Positions 1 through 8,458 of a stretch of 21,748 nt of DNA are shown in pieces; position 1 is the first letter of the stretch, and each line of letters starts with the position of its first letter. Made by a program: the position numbers and the translations under genes. The notes under the pieces were generated by a model. It did not search any database. It saw only the letters and a list, made by a program, of their open reading frames with translations, and was not told the DNA's origin. The stretch comes from an uncultured Clostridiaceae bacterium (GTDB lineage: Bacteria; Bacillota; Clostridia; Lachnospirales; Lachnospiraceae): NCBI GenBank assembly GCA_947175805.1, contig CAMWOF010000008.1, positions 1 to 21,748 of the forward strand, read 5' to 3'.

Positions 1-14
1 TTTTTGCATGTACT

Positions 15-48
15 CGGCATTATTTTCACATTTACCCGGCATTATTTT
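15..48. repeat. two 12-bp direct repeats upstream of the first promoter
   Basis: CGGCATTATTTT occurs at 15-26 and again at 37-48, an exact copy 22 bp later, about two helical turns. Both copies lie just upstream of the extended -10 element at 73-81. The spacing is what one expects for tandem activator sites on one face of the helix. No binding protein can be named. Confidence 0.4.
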
Positions 49-72
49 TCGGTATGCTTTATTTCCATTTTA

Positions 73-81
73 TGTTATACT
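73..81 (+). promoter_or_regulatory. extended -10 promoter for the 89-residue hypothetical gene
   Basis: TGTTATACT is an extended -10 (TG, one base, TATACT) about 64 bases before the ATG at 145. No good -35 box lies 16-18 bases upstream, which fits an extended -10 or activator-dependent promoter. The putative leader contains an AT-rich hairpin with 10-bp arms at 97-106 and 114-123. Confidence 0.45.
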
Positions 82-144
82 GAAACATATTTTTTATTTT
101 GCTTTTGCTGAAAAAAAGCAAAAAATAGTAACGGAGGACGCAGT

Positions 145-414
145 ATGCGCATTTGGGGAAAAATCATCAAAGACAATCATTTAATACAGGATACAGTGAT
201 AGAGATTTACGATACCTCCCTGTCACGGACAAAAAAAGTCTACAAGGCACTGGAGGACATATGTCTTACTTTTGACCTGGCTGCACCGATTTGGTTGAAG
301 AAGAACCAACAGGACTTTATCCATCATGCCCGCACCCGGTTCACCCAGGATTCCTTCGTGGAGACAATTGACTTTGACTATCTGGATTTTCATGTCATTG
401 AAGAAGATCTCTAA
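145..414 (+). CDS. conserved hypothetical protein, 89 residues
   Basis: A short soluble acidic protein with no signal peptide, membrane segment or cysteine cluster. The start is set by GGAGG seven bases before the ATG. The centre (EDICLTFDLAAPIWLKKNQQDF, residues 37-58) and the C-terminus (ETIDFDYLDFHVIEEDL) look like conserved blocks, and similar short proteins occur widely in clostridial genomes from memory; I know of no assigned function. It is a single-gene unit with its own promoter and converges on the tetR-like gene, sharing a terminator with it. The clear ribosome binding site, promoter and terminator make it a confident gene of unknown role. Confidence 0.8.
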   Translation: MRIWGKIIKDNHLIQDTVIEIYDTSLSRTKKVYKALEDICLTFDLAAPIWLKKNQQDFIHHARTRFTQDSFVETIDFDYLDFHVIEEDL

Positions 415-429
415 AACATTGTATAACAA

Positions 430-481
430 AAAAGAGGCCGCCGCACCAACTGATCAACCGGTTTCACGCACAACCTCTTTT
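430..481. terminator. shared bidirectional terminator between hypothetical gene and tetR
   Basis: AAAAGAGG at 430-437 pairs with CCTCTTTT at 474-481. The plus strand then reads into TCTTCTTTT, and the minus strand reads CCTCTTTTTTG after the stem. The loop is long (36 bases) but GC-rich and can fold further. Its position between two convergent stop codons fits a terminator serving both genes. Confidence 0.6.
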
Positions 482-487
482 CTTCTT

Positions 488-1090
488 TTATGATACCATC
501 TTTATAATATTATCATAGATTAGCCCTTTCAGGGATTCCCTTCCTCCCGCCAGCAGCGGGGAGCTGCATTTTGAAGAAAGCATATAGCCGCCAAACTGGG
601 AACAAATGGCAAAATACAGCTTAAAATCCTCCACCGAATCCGGCACGGGTACATCCCGGCGCAACGCATCTATCAATGACTGCAGCAGGCGGTCTATACC
701 CTCCCATCTACGGATTTGCTCCATCATTTCCTGCTTCATACTGTACATAAAATCCTGGGAATCATGTGTCAGTTTAAAGATGCTGACCACAACAGATTCC
801 ATAATTTTACCTTCATCCATCCAAACCAGGATTTCCTCACATTTTTCCCGAAAAGTACCTTTGCCCTCCAATACGCCTTCCAAATCCTCCAGCTTCACCG
901 ACACGTAGTAAATAAGCGCCTGCGTGATAACCTCTTCCTTGGATGTAAAGTATTCATAGACTGTCCCTTTGCCAATGCCTGCCTTTTTGCTGATGTCAGA
1001 TACCTTGATTTCCGGCAGCATCATACCGTCATTTAACAATTCTATTACGGCCTCATAGATTGGTTTTATCTTGTCGGATATCTGTTCCAT
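488..1090 (-). CDS. TetR/AcrR-family transcriptional repressor
   Basis: A 200-residue protein of typical TetR size. The N-terminal helix-turn-helix is at about residues 30-55, with the family signature VSDISKKAGIGKGTVYEYFTSKEEV. The remaining all-helical part would be the ligand-binding and dimer domain and has no family-wide motif. The start is supported by GGAGG nine bases upstream of ATG. Its first 38 bases overlap the 3' end of the RND transporter gene, so the two are co-transcribed and probably translationally coupled. A perfect TetR-type palindrome in the RND promoter (5014-5029) is the obvious operator, giving negative autoregulation of pump and repressor. The ligand cannot be read from sequence. 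Confidence 0.93.
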   Translation of the reverse strand: MEQISDKIKPIYEAVIELLNDGMMLPEIKVSDISKKAGIGKGTVYEYFTSKEEVITQALIYYVSVKLEDLEGVLEGKGTFREKCEEILVWMDEGKIMESVVVSIFKLTHDSQDFMYSMKQEMMEQIRRWEGIDRLLQSLIDALRRDVPVPDSVEDFKLYFAICSQFGGYMLSSKCSSPLLAGGRESLKGLIYDNIIKMVS

Positions 1091-4000
1091 TTATATCTTC
1101 CTCCATCACCAGTTCTTTTCTGTTAAACACATCATAAATACACGGAACCAGGAACAATGTCAAAAGTGTTCCGTAAATCAAGCCGCCGATTACGACTACC
1201 GCCATAGGCTGCGCCATATCTGCACCCATGCCCATGCCTGCTGCCATGGTGGACAAACCGAGTATCGTTGTCAATGCCGTCATAATAACCGGTCGCAGCC
1301 TGTCTTTTGCAGACTGCATAATAGCCTCCTTTTTCTTAACGCCTTCCTCCCGCGTCTGATTAATCGCATCTACCAGCACAATACCGTTATTCACAATGAC
1401 ACCCGCAAGCATAACCATACCAATCATGGCAATGACCGACACCTCCATGCCTGCAATATAAAGCCCCATAAACCCACCGGTAAACGCCAAAGGAAGCGTA
1501 AACATGATAATAAACGGAGACAACAGCGACTGGAACTGAATCACCATAATCAGATACATGAAAATGACTGCCAGCAACAGCATCAATCCCACCTGCTCCA
1601 TAGCTTCCATCGTAGTTTCATTTTCACCGTTAAACTCAACTGTATATCCCTCTGGCAAAGAAACCTCCTTAATGGCGGCCTCCACATCAGCAGCCAGCAG
1701 GCCTGCATTGTAACCGTCCATAATCGCAGCGGACACACTGATATAGCGGTTCTGGTTACTTCTGCTAATAGCGGTTAATCCCTCCGCTTCCTTAAAATCT
1801 ACCATTTGAGATAGCTTAATATCTTCCTTTTCGTTGTCTACCGTACCCTCAATAGTCAGATTTTTCAAGCGTGAAACCGTCATTTCCTCCTTCGTGCTTG
1901 AGGTTACAAACACTTCGTAGTCCCTGGTGACTGTTTCCAACTTTGTCACTGCGCTTTGCGCAGCCAGCTCCCCAGCAACCTTCTGATATACCTGCGCAAC
2001 GGTCAGTCCGTAACCGGCAGCCTTATCCTTATCCACAACAAAACGAACCTCAGAGGTTACTTCCTCCTGCCCGTTGGAAACCTCGGTCAGTCCTTCTACC
2101 TCCTCCAGCTTTGCAGCCACCTCATCCGCAATTCGCGCCAGCTCGTCTAATTCTTTTCCCTTCACATTGATAACAACGCCGGAAGCCCCCAGCGCAGACA
2201 TATCCATCGAGGATGCACTAACAGAAACCTCGCACTCCAGATCCTTTGTCTTTTCCACAATCATCTGGCTGATTTCCTCATTCGTATGGATTTTATCCTC
2301 TTTACACAATATATAATAAGAAACATTGTCCACGGAACTGTCAGAGCCAAGCCCCAGCATGGACATAGAACTGCCTCCCGTGATGGCACCGATGAATTCA
2401 ATATCCTCAATCTCCAAAACCCTGGAAATAATCTCGTCTGACATTGCCGCAGTCTCCTTTAAGTCCGTAGTCCCCTCCGGCATGGTCATAGCCATGGACA
2501 TCTGGGTACTGTCCATCCCCGGCATTAATGCAGTACCGTTGGTCACCGCCAGCATCACGGAAGCGACCAGTGCAACGAGCACAATAACAAAAACAACCGC
2601 TTTATACTTTAATGCCACACCCAGAAGCCTTGTATATTTGTCTGTTATCCAGTTCAATATTTTGTTTTTGTTCTGTTTCTCCTCCTTCAACACCCTGGAA
2701 GCCATCATCGGTACAAAGGTAATGGCTATAATCAAACTTGCAAACAAGGAGTAAAAAATAGTCAACGCCATATCTACAAACAGCATCCTCGTCAATCCGT
2801 CTGTAAAAATAATCGGCACAAATACGGACACCGTCGTTGCAGTAGATGCTGTAATCGCACCGGTCACTCTTTTCGCACCTTCTATCGCAGCCTGCTTCCT
2901 CGAATACCCCAGGTCCCGGAGACGATAAATATTTTCAATGACGACAATGGAATTGTCCACCAGCATGCCTACGCCCAATGCAAGCCCTGACAGTGAGATT
3001 ACATTCAGTGTGACACCGCTGAAATACATCAGAACCACTGCAAACACTACGCTGACCGGAATAGAAACAGCAATGATGCCTGTCGGTCTGATATCCTTCA
3101 AAAATACAAACAAAATCAAAATTGCCAAAACTGCCCCAAATGCCAGGTTTTGCAGTACAGAATTCACAATCATGTCAATATAAATGCCCTGGTCCATCAG
3201 TGCAACAAAATGTACGCCACTGTCATCTGCACTAATCTCCTCAAACTTTTTGTTGATCTCATGCGCAACCTCAGAGGTAGAATATCCGTTTTGCTTTGCA
3301 ATGGATACCACCATGCCCGGATTTTGATTGATTCTTACATACGACTCGTCTGCATCGTTCACAAAGGACACATCCGCAACATCTGACAGCTTAATCGGCT
3401 CCACATCATCCATATTCAAATCAAGAAGTACAAAGTCAGAAAGCTCTTCAATGGAGGTAAACTTATCTCCCACTCTGCCGAGAGATTTTACCGTATCCTC
3501 CGTCACATATCCCGCCGGCATGGAAAAGTTCTCTGCCGTCAGCATGCCCTCTACCATTTCAATTGTTAAGATACTTTTCATATCCAGGCTCTCATAGCTG
3601 GCATCCTTCTGCTCCTCAAACTGATCCCGTGCCTGCTCTAATGCCGTTTTACCTTCATTTAATTCCACCTCTGCCTGAATGAATTGCTCCTCGGCTTCGT
3701 CCTTAGATTTTTCCAGCTCCTTCAGCTTATCATTCAACGTCACCTTGCCATCAGTAATCTCCTTCAGCGCATCATTAATCTGTTTCTTCTTGGATGCAAT
3801 CTCCTTTTCGCTTTTCTTTATCTCCTTTAAGCCGGCCTTTACCTCTTTTAATGCCGCCTTCAAACTGGATATCGTTGCAGGAAGCGAATCTATCGTCAGT
3901 GGATTGCCCGCTGCATCCTGCTGGGCAGCCAGCCCCTGCTCAATCATCTGCATCGCTCCCACAATCTGGGCATATTGCGCCTGAAGCTCAGCGTTATCAG

Positions 4001-4958
4001 GATACAGCTTAAGCTGCTCCTCCAATGCCGCCTTCTGCGCCGCCAACGCCTGATATTGCCCATACAATGTTTCTAACTGGGTAATTGTCGTCTCCAGCGT
4101 TGTTTTCTGTTCCGTCAATGTCTTCTTTGCGTTGGCAAGCTCCTCCTCCGCTGCTATAATCTGCTTTAAAGCTTCCGTCAATTCAAGCTCATTTTTTAGC
4201 AAATCCAGCTTCATGTCGTTTAACATGGCGATGGCATCATTTAACTGATCCCGTGCCTTATCCTTGGCATTATCAAGCTGCTTTTGCCCATCGTCAATCT
4301 TATCCTCATTCTCGTTGATTTCATCCTCAGCCTCAGCAAACTTTTTATCAAGGGCTTTTATAATCTTATCGTTCAATTTTTTCAGCTTAGCCTCACTGAT
4401 AGTCACCTCCACAGACTCCGTAACCGAACCCATTGCCGTTACAGAAGCCACACCGTTAATACCCTCTAATTCCTCTGACAGCGTGTCATTAACATAGTTG
4501 CTGAGTGCAACCGCATCCATGCCGTCCACGTCCACTGCTGCCACCATCGCCGGCATCATATCCGGATTCAGTTTCATAATAATCGGGTTTCCTACAGAGT
4601 CTGGCCAAAAGGACTGAAGCTGGTCTAAGTTTTCCCGGATATCAATAGTGGCAGAATCCATATTGACCTCGCCGGAAAATTCTATCATGACCATGGAATA
4701 ATTCTCACTGGATGTAGAGCCGATATTCTTTACATTATCCAAGGTCGCAACACTGGATTCAATAGGCCTTGTTACCACTGTCTCAACAGTCTCCGGGCTG
4801 GCTCCCGCATATGTAGTAATAATAATAGCATACGGAAGCTCCATACTCGGCAGCAAATCTGTTGTCATTCTCATTGCCGCCACAATCCCCAGCACAATAA
4901 TCAACACGATTCCCACTAAAACCGTATAAGCCTTCTTCACACTAAACTTTGAAATCAT
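1053..4958 (-). CDS. RND-family (HAE1-like) efflux transporter with large coiled-coil insertion
   Basis: A 1301-residue inner-membrane proton-driven exporter. TM1 is at about residues 10-30, followed by the first porter loop (LLPSMELPYAII). A helical cluster TM2-TM6 starts near residue 600 and carries LGVGMLVDNSIVVIENIYR, where D668 corresponds to the proton-relay aspartates of AcrB; the second Asp is replaced by Asn, as in many HAE1 homologues. A second TM cluster lies near the C-terminus (AGVIVNNGIVLVDAIN). Residues ~195-455 are almost entirely Lys/Glu/Ala/Leu/Gln heptad-like sequence, a helical hairpin inserted in the first porter domain and absent from ordinary ~1050-residue RND pumps. 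GGAGG lies six bases before the ATG. It is first in an operon with the tetR-like gene. No adaptor or outer-membrane gene is present, as expected in a Gram-positive cell. The substrate is unknown. Confidence 0.93.
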   Translation of the reverse strand: MISKFSVKKAYTVLVGIVLIIVLGIVAAMRMTTDLLPSMELPYAIIITTYAGASPETVETVVTRPIESSVATLDNVKNIGSTSSENYSMVMIEFSGEVNMDSATIDIRENLDQLQSFWPDSVGNPIIMKLNPDMMPAMVAAVDVDGMDAVALSNYVNDTLSEELEGINGVASVTAMGSVTESVEVTISEAKLKKLNDKIIKALDKKFAEAEDEINENEDKIDDGQKQLDNAKDKARDQLNDAIAMLNDMKLDLLKNELELTEALKQIIAAEEELANAKKTLTEQKTTLETTITQLETLYGQYQALAAQKAALEEQLKLYPDNAELQAQYAQIVGAMQMIEQGLAAQQDAAGNPLTIDSLPATISSLKAALKEVKAGLKEIKKSEKEIASKKKQINDALKEITDGKVTLNDKLKELEKSKDEAEEQFIQAEVELNEGKTALEQARDQFEEQKDASYESLDMKSILTIEMVEGMLTAENFSMPAGYVTEDTVKSLGRVGDKFTSIEELSDFVLLDLNMDDVEPIKLSDVADVSFVNDADESYVRINQNPGMVVSIAKQNGYSTSEVAHEINKKFEEISADDSGVHFVALMDQGIYIDMIVNSVLQNLAFGAVLAILILFVFLKDIRPTGIIAVSIPVSVVFAVVLMYFSGVTLNVISLSGLALGVGMLVDNSIVVIENIYRLRDLGYSRKQAAIEGAKRVTGAITASTATTVSVFVPIIFTDGLTRMLFVDMALTIFYSLFASLIIAITFVPMMASRVLKEEKQNKNKILNWITDKYTRLLGVALKYKAVVFVIVLVALVASVMLAVTNGTALMPGMDSTQMSMAMTMPEGTTDLKETAAMSDEIISRVLEIEDIEFIGAITGGSSMSMLGLGSDSSVDNVSYYILCKEDKIHTNEEISQMIVEKTKDLECEVSVSASSMDMSALGASGVVINVKGKELDELARIADEVAAKLEEVEGLTEVSNGQEEVTSEVRFVVDKDKAAGYGLTVAQVYQKVAGELAAQSAVTKLETVTRDYEVFVTSSTKEEMTVSRLKNLTIEGTVDNEKEDIKLSQMVDFKEAEGLTAISRSNQNRYISVSAAIMDGYNAGLLAADVEAAIKEVSLPEGYTVEFNGENETTMEAMEQVGLMLLLAVIFMYLIMVIQFQSLLSPFIIMFTLPLAFTGGFMGLYIAGMEVSVIAMIGMVMLAGVIVNNGIVLVDAINQTREEGVKKKEAIMQSAKDRLRPVIMTALTTILGLSTMAAGMGMGADMAQPMAVVVIGGLIYGTLLTLFLVPCIYDVFNRKELVMEEDINGTDIRQDKTNL

Positions 4959-5013
4959 GTTCTTCCTCCGTTCCTTTTATTTATTTCCTGTGTTTTTATA
5001 CATGATTCTTTCT

Positions 5014-5029
5014 GACCGACCAGTCGGTC
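5014..5029. promoter_or_regulatory. TetR-type operator palindrome
   Basis: GACCGACCAGTCGGTC is a perfect inverted repeat of 7-bp arms with a 2-bp centre. It lies roughly at +5 to +20 of the predicted RND transcript start, so a bound repressor would block initiation or early elongation. The downstream tetR-like gene in the same operon is the likely binder. This is inference from architecture and from the similarity to known TetR-family operators. Confidence 0.75.
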
Positions 5030-5039
5030 GGACATTGCT

Positions 5040-5068
5040 ATTATAAGCCCAACGCTATATGTTTGCAA
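5040..5068 (-). promoter_or_regulatory. promoter of the RND-tetR operon
   Basis: On the minus strand the -35 TTGCAA (5068-5063) and the -10 TATAAT (5045-5040) are separated by exactly 17 bases. The start point should fall near 5033, about 75 bases before the RND start codon, with the TetR operator immediately downstream. Confidence 0.75.
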
Positions 5069-5130
5069 TCATTTTTTAATAAAAACTTATCATTTTAACT
5101 ATTATTTTAGATTTCCATCTGGCGTTTCAT

Positions 5131-5934
5131 TTAAAAAATGCTGCCGTACTGCAATACTCCTTCCGCTAAATCCTTCCTATACTCCTCATCCTCCGGGTTC
5201 ATGCTCTGCACCGCCACCTTTTCTATCCCAAGCTTATCCGTGGCATGTATAAATCTTTGTTCACCAAGATATAAAGCTACATGCCCCGGAAAATAAATCA
5301 GGTCTCCGGGCAGAAGATTTCGCTTTTCAATCTCATGAACAGGATACTCCGGCTCCATTTTAGAATCCCTGTAAATAATGACGCCGCTCAAAAAGTACGC
5401 CATAAACGTAAGACCGGAGCAGTCAATTCCAACAGGTGTCTTTCCACCGTAACGGTACGGCGTCCCTAAATACGCCATAGCATTATCCACAAGCTGTCTT
5501 CTTAACTGCTTCTCATTTTTTATCAGCAAATGTTCCTCATAGGGCGCTAACTGACTTGTCTTTATGTATCCGATTCTCCCGTCCAGCAGCTGTACCTCGG
5601 TATAACCGTTACTTTCCCGAATCAGAATTGTAACAATACTGCCCCGCACCAGCGTCAGCATAACACCGGCCTTCACGTCCGGCGAAACATAGACGTCCGC
5701 AAATCCGGAGCGAACAAGCTCGCGGCGCTCCCTTCCCACCTCTGTGCAGACGATATCATCCTGCCGGATATATCCTTCATATCCGTAATATGTACAAATC
5801 TTCAGCCAGCCGTTATAAAGCGCTTTGTGAACCGTCACCTCCATTCCGTAAAAAATCTCATCCGTCACCATACTGTCCACCGAAGGCTTCTGCCGAATCT
5901 GCACCACCGGTTTCCAAATCAAATTCTGCTCCAT
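5131..5934 (-). CDS. SH3b-NlpC/P60 (C40) peptidase, YkfC-like
   Basis: A 267-residue protein with two bacterial SH3 domains (about residues 5-62 and 75-130) followed by an NlpC/P60 domain (about 140-265). The catalytic triad is visible: Cys172 in DCSGLT, His218 in FPGHVALYLG and His230 in FIHAT. The order matches YkfC-type gamma-D-glutamyl-L-diamino acid endopeptidases, which trim murein peptides during recycling. I chose the ATG at 5934 because GGAGG lies seven bases upstream; a longer open frame to 6021 would run into the nfn terminator hairpin. No signal peptide is visible, which favours an intracellular recycling role over wall hydrolysis. It appears to be a single-gene unit. Exact substrate is inference. 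Confidence 0.85.
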   Translation of the reverse strand: MEQNLIWKPVVQIRQKPSVDSMVTDEIFYGMEVTVHKALYNGWLKICTYYGYEGYIRQDDIVCTEVGRERRELVRSGFADVYVSPDVKAGVMLTLVRGSIVTILIRESNGYTEVQLLDGRIGYIKTSQLAPYEEHLLIKNEKQLRRQLVDNAMAYLGTPYRYGGKTPVGIDCSGLTFMAYFLSGVIIYRDSKMEPEYPVHEIEKRNLLPGDLIYFPGHVALYLGEQRFIHATDKLGIEKVAVQSMNPEDEEYRKDLAEGVLQYGSIF

Positions 5935-6007
5935 TCCATATCCTCCATATTTACGCATACTAAAGCCAGCCTTCCCTGCAAAATACCAAAGCGCACCATG
6001 GAAATGC

Positions 6008-6041
6008 AAAAAGGCCCACATTCTATTTTAGAATATGGACC
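6008..6041 (-). terminator. intrinsic terminator of nfnAB
   Basis: On the minus strand a 13-bp stem with two G-U pairs (6041-6029 with 6025-6013) and a three-base loop is followed by TTTTT at 6012-6008. It lies about 60 bases after the nfnB stop codon. Confidence 0.8.
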
Positions 6042-6099
6042 CTGTTTGCATTTGAAAACAGTATTTCAATGACAAATATTTACAAAATATAATATTTTT

Positions 6100-7482
6100 C
6101 TAAGCCAACGCTTCATCAATCGCCTTGGCCGCCTTCTTACCTGCGCCCATCGCTAAGATAACCGTAGCTGCGCCGGTTACGGTATCGCCGCCGGCATATA
6201 CGCCGTCCTTACTGGTCTTCATGGTATCCTCATCTACAATGATACCTCCCCACTTCTGGGTTTCAAGACCCGGTGTCGTCTGACGAATGAGCGGATTCGG
6301 GCTCTGACCGATTGCAATGATAACCGTATCTACGTCAATGATATAATTGGAGCCCTCTACCGGCACCGGTGAACGTCTGCCGGAAGCATCCGGCTCACCA
6401 AGCTCCTGCTTGATTACCTCCATGCCTGTTACCCAGCCATCCTCACCATGGATTGCGCATGGGTTATTTAACAGCTTGAAAATGATGCCCTCTTCCTTTG
6501 CATGATGTACCTCTTCCGCTCTTGCAGGAAGCTCCTCCTCGCTACGACGGTAGACAATATATACTTCTTCTGCACCTAAACGCTTTGCGGTTCTTGCCGC
6601 ATCCATAGCTACGTTACCAGCCCCCACAACAGCTACCTTCTTACCTACCTTAACAGGGGTCGGTGCCTCCGGGAAGTTATATGCCTTCATCAGATTAACA
6701 CGGGTTAAAAACTCATTTGCTGAGTAAACTCCAAGCAAATTCTCGCCCGGAATATTTAAAAATCTTGGAAGTCCTGCTCCACTGCCCACAAAGACAGCCT
6801 GATAACCATCCTCCATCAGCTCGTCGATAGTAACGGAACGACCAATAATGACGTTTGTCTCAATCTTAACACCCAGATCCTGTACGTTCTCAATCTCCTT
6901 CGCAACTAAATCCTTCGGAAGACGGAACTCCGGAATACCATAGGAAAGTACACCGCCGGCTTTATGTAGCGCCTCAAAAATTGTAACCTCATAGCCCTTC
7001 TTTGCAAGCTCTCCCGCACAGGTAATACCTGCCGGACCACAGCCCACAACAGCTACCTTCTTGCCGTTCTTTGTAATTTCCGGCTTTGTCTTTGCCGCAT
7101 TTGCCATGTGATAATCGGCTACAAAACGCTCCATACGTCCGATGGCAACCGGCTCACCCTTAATGCCTCGCACGCACTTGCCCTCACACTGGTTCTCCTG
7201 AGGACATACACGTCCACAGATTGCAGGCAGGGCATTTTCACTGGTAATAATCTCATAAGCCGCCTCAAAATCTCCCTCAGCCACCTTCTCAATAAAGCCA
7301 GGAATCGGCACATTTACCGGACATCCCTGCATACAGAGTGGATTCTTACACTGCAGACAACGGGCAGCCTCTTCCATTGCCATTTCCTTCGTATATCCAA
7401 GCGCTACTTCTTCAAAGTTCTTATTACGGACATTTGGCTCCTGCTCCGGCATAGGAACCTTGGTCATACTCATATTTGCCAT
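6100..7482 (-). CDS. nfnB: NfnB, large subunit of NADH-dependent reduced ferredoxin:NADP+ oxidoreductase
   Basis: A 460-residue iron-sulfur flavoprotein of the glutamate-synthase small-chain (GltD) fold. Two N-terminal [4Fe-4S] cysteine groups are visible: Cys42, 45, 50, 54 (CLQCKNPLCMQGC) and Cys89, 93, 99, 103. The FAD-binding GCGPAG is at about 147-152, the NADPH-binding GAGNVAMDAARTAKRLGA at about 287-304, and the C-terminal FAD motif is GVYAGGDTVTGA. It follows nfnA by two bases. In the family the complex bifurcates electrons: it couples reduced ferredoxin and NADH to NADP+ reduction in the cytoplasm. Such genes are often labelled gltA or glutamate synthase small subunit, but no large glutamate synthase subunit is adjacent and the nfnA partner argues for Nfn. 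Confidence 0.9.
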   Translation of the reverse strand: MANMSMTKVPMPEQEPNVRNKNFEEVALGYTKEMAMEEAARCLQCKNPLCMQGCPVNVPIPGFIEKVAEGDFEAAYEIITSENALPAICGRVCPQENQCEGKCVRGIKGEPVAIGRMERFVADYHMANAAKTKPEITKNGKKVAVVGCGPAGITCAGELAKKGYEVTIFEALHKAGGVLSYGIPEFRLPKDLVAKEIENVQDLGVKIETNVIIGRSVTIDELMEDGYQAVFVGSGAGLPRFLNIPGENLLGVYSANEFLTRVNLMKAYNFPEAPTPVKVGKKVAVVGAGNVAMDAARTAKRLGAEEVYIVYRRSEEELPARAEEVHHAKEEGIIFKLLNNPCAIHGEDGWVTGMEVIKQELGEPDASGRRSPVPVEGSNYIIDVDTVIIAIGQSPNPLIRQTTPGLETQKWGGIIVDEDTMKTSKDGVYAGGDTVTGAATVILAMGAGKKAAKAIDEALA

Positions 7483-7484
7483 GA

Positions 7485-8306
7485 TTACTCTCCTCTCCCT
7501 ATCTTACATGCATGCTCTTCTTCCTTAAACATACCCTGACGTTTCATACACTCGTCAAAATCGACCTCAAATCCATCAAAATCCGGTCCGTCTACGCAGG
7601 CAAACATCATCTTGCCGCCAACACTGACACGACAGCCGCCGCACATGCCGGTACCATCAATCATAATCGGATTCAGTGAAACGCTTGTAGGAATATTGAG
7701 AGGCTTAGTAAGTGCCACAACATTCTTCATCATAATGAGTGGTCCGATGGCAATTACCTCGTCAATCTTCTCACCCTTGTCTATCAGTTCCTGTAATACA
7801 GTGGTAACGAAGCCCTTGGTTCCCAGACTTCCGTCATCTGTTGCAATATATACATTGTCACAGAATTCTTTGAACTTATCAGCCAGAATGACATACTCTG
7901 CACTTCTGCCGCCGATGATTACATCTACCGAAACCCCCATCTCATGGAGTTTCCTAAGCTGTGGATAAAGCGGTGCTGCACCTACACCACCGGCTACACC
8001 TACCACATGAGAGACCTTATGCAGTGGTGCCGGCTTACCGAGAGGCCCTACAAAATCCACTACAGTATCTCCGGCCTGCTTCTTAGAAAGCAGCTCTGTA
8101 GAATAGCCCACAACCTGATAAATAATCGTAACCGTATTTTTCTCTCTGTCATAATCTGCAATGGTAAGGGGAATTCTCTCTCCATCCTCGTCCACGCGGA
8201 TAATAATAAACTGACCCGCTTCACATTTTCTGGCAACAAATGGAGCTTCAATTTCCATGAGTTCCACAGAAGCGTTCAATGTTTCCTTACTAACAATCTT
8301 GTACAT
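7485..8306 (-). CDS. nfnA: NfnA, small subunit of NADH-dependent reduced ferredoxin:NADP+ oxidoreductase
   Basis: A 273-residue ferredoxin-NADP reductase-type subunit. The N-terminal FAD barrel contains RIPLTIAD (44-51), the nucleotide-binding domain contains GVAGGVGAAPLYPQ (103-116), and the C-terminal [2Fe-2S] site has Cys222, Cys225 and Cys237 with Asp217 just before. An aspartate ligand together with three cysteines is known in Thermotoga NfnA, so the spacing supports Nfn rather than dihydroorotate dehydrogenase PyrK. The start has GAGGGAG upstream of ATG. It is the first gene of the nfnA-nfnB operon. NfnA carries the NADH site of the complex. It could also be annotated SudB or a generic ferredoxin-NADP reductase subunit. 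Confidence 0.9.
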   Translation of the reverse strand: MYKIVSKETLNASVELMEIEAPFVARKCEAGQFIIIRVDEDGERIPLTIADYDREKNTVTIIYQVVGYSTELLSKKQAGDTVVDFVGPLGKPAPLHKVSHVVGVAGGVGAAPLYPQLRKLHEMGVSVDVIIGGRSAEYVILADKFKEFCDNVYIATDDGSLGTKGFVTTVLQELIDKGEKIDEVIAIGPLIMMKNVVALTKPLNIPTSVSLNPIMIDGTGMCGGCRVSVGGKMMFACVDGPDFDGFEVDFDECMKRQGMFKEEEHACKIGRGE

Positions 8307-8353
8307 AACATACTCCCTCTTTTTCTATTATCTGCTGTTGCACAGTTGTATTT

Positions 8354-8382
8354 ATTATACAATATAACATTTAAAATGAAAA
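8354..8382 (-). promoter_or_regulatory. promoter of nfnAB
   Basis: On the minus strand the -35 TTTTCA (8382-8377) and the -10 TATAAT (8359-8354) have a 17-base spacing, about 48 bases before nfnA. The -10 lies inside a small inverted repeat, TTGTAT-N5-ATACAA, at 8346-8362, which could be a regulator site. Confidence 0.6.
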
Positions 8383-8458
8383 GAGGGGAATTACAATTGG
8401 AAAATACCGGCTAAGCCCCCAAATGCCAAATGCATGCTGTGAAATGTATCCAGAATCA

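Noticed and set aside
5935..6021. An N-terminal extension of the NlpC/P60 protein with hydrophobic residues, possibly a signal peptide.
   Set aside because: It overlaps the nfnAB terminator hairpin and lacks a ribosome site; the internal ATG at 5934 has GGAGG at ideal spacing.
6100..8306. Glutamate synthase small subunit plus dihydroorotate dehydrogenase electron-transfer subunit.
   Set aside because: No glutamate synthase large subunit or pyrD is adjacent, and the paired cluster motifs match NfnA/NfnB.
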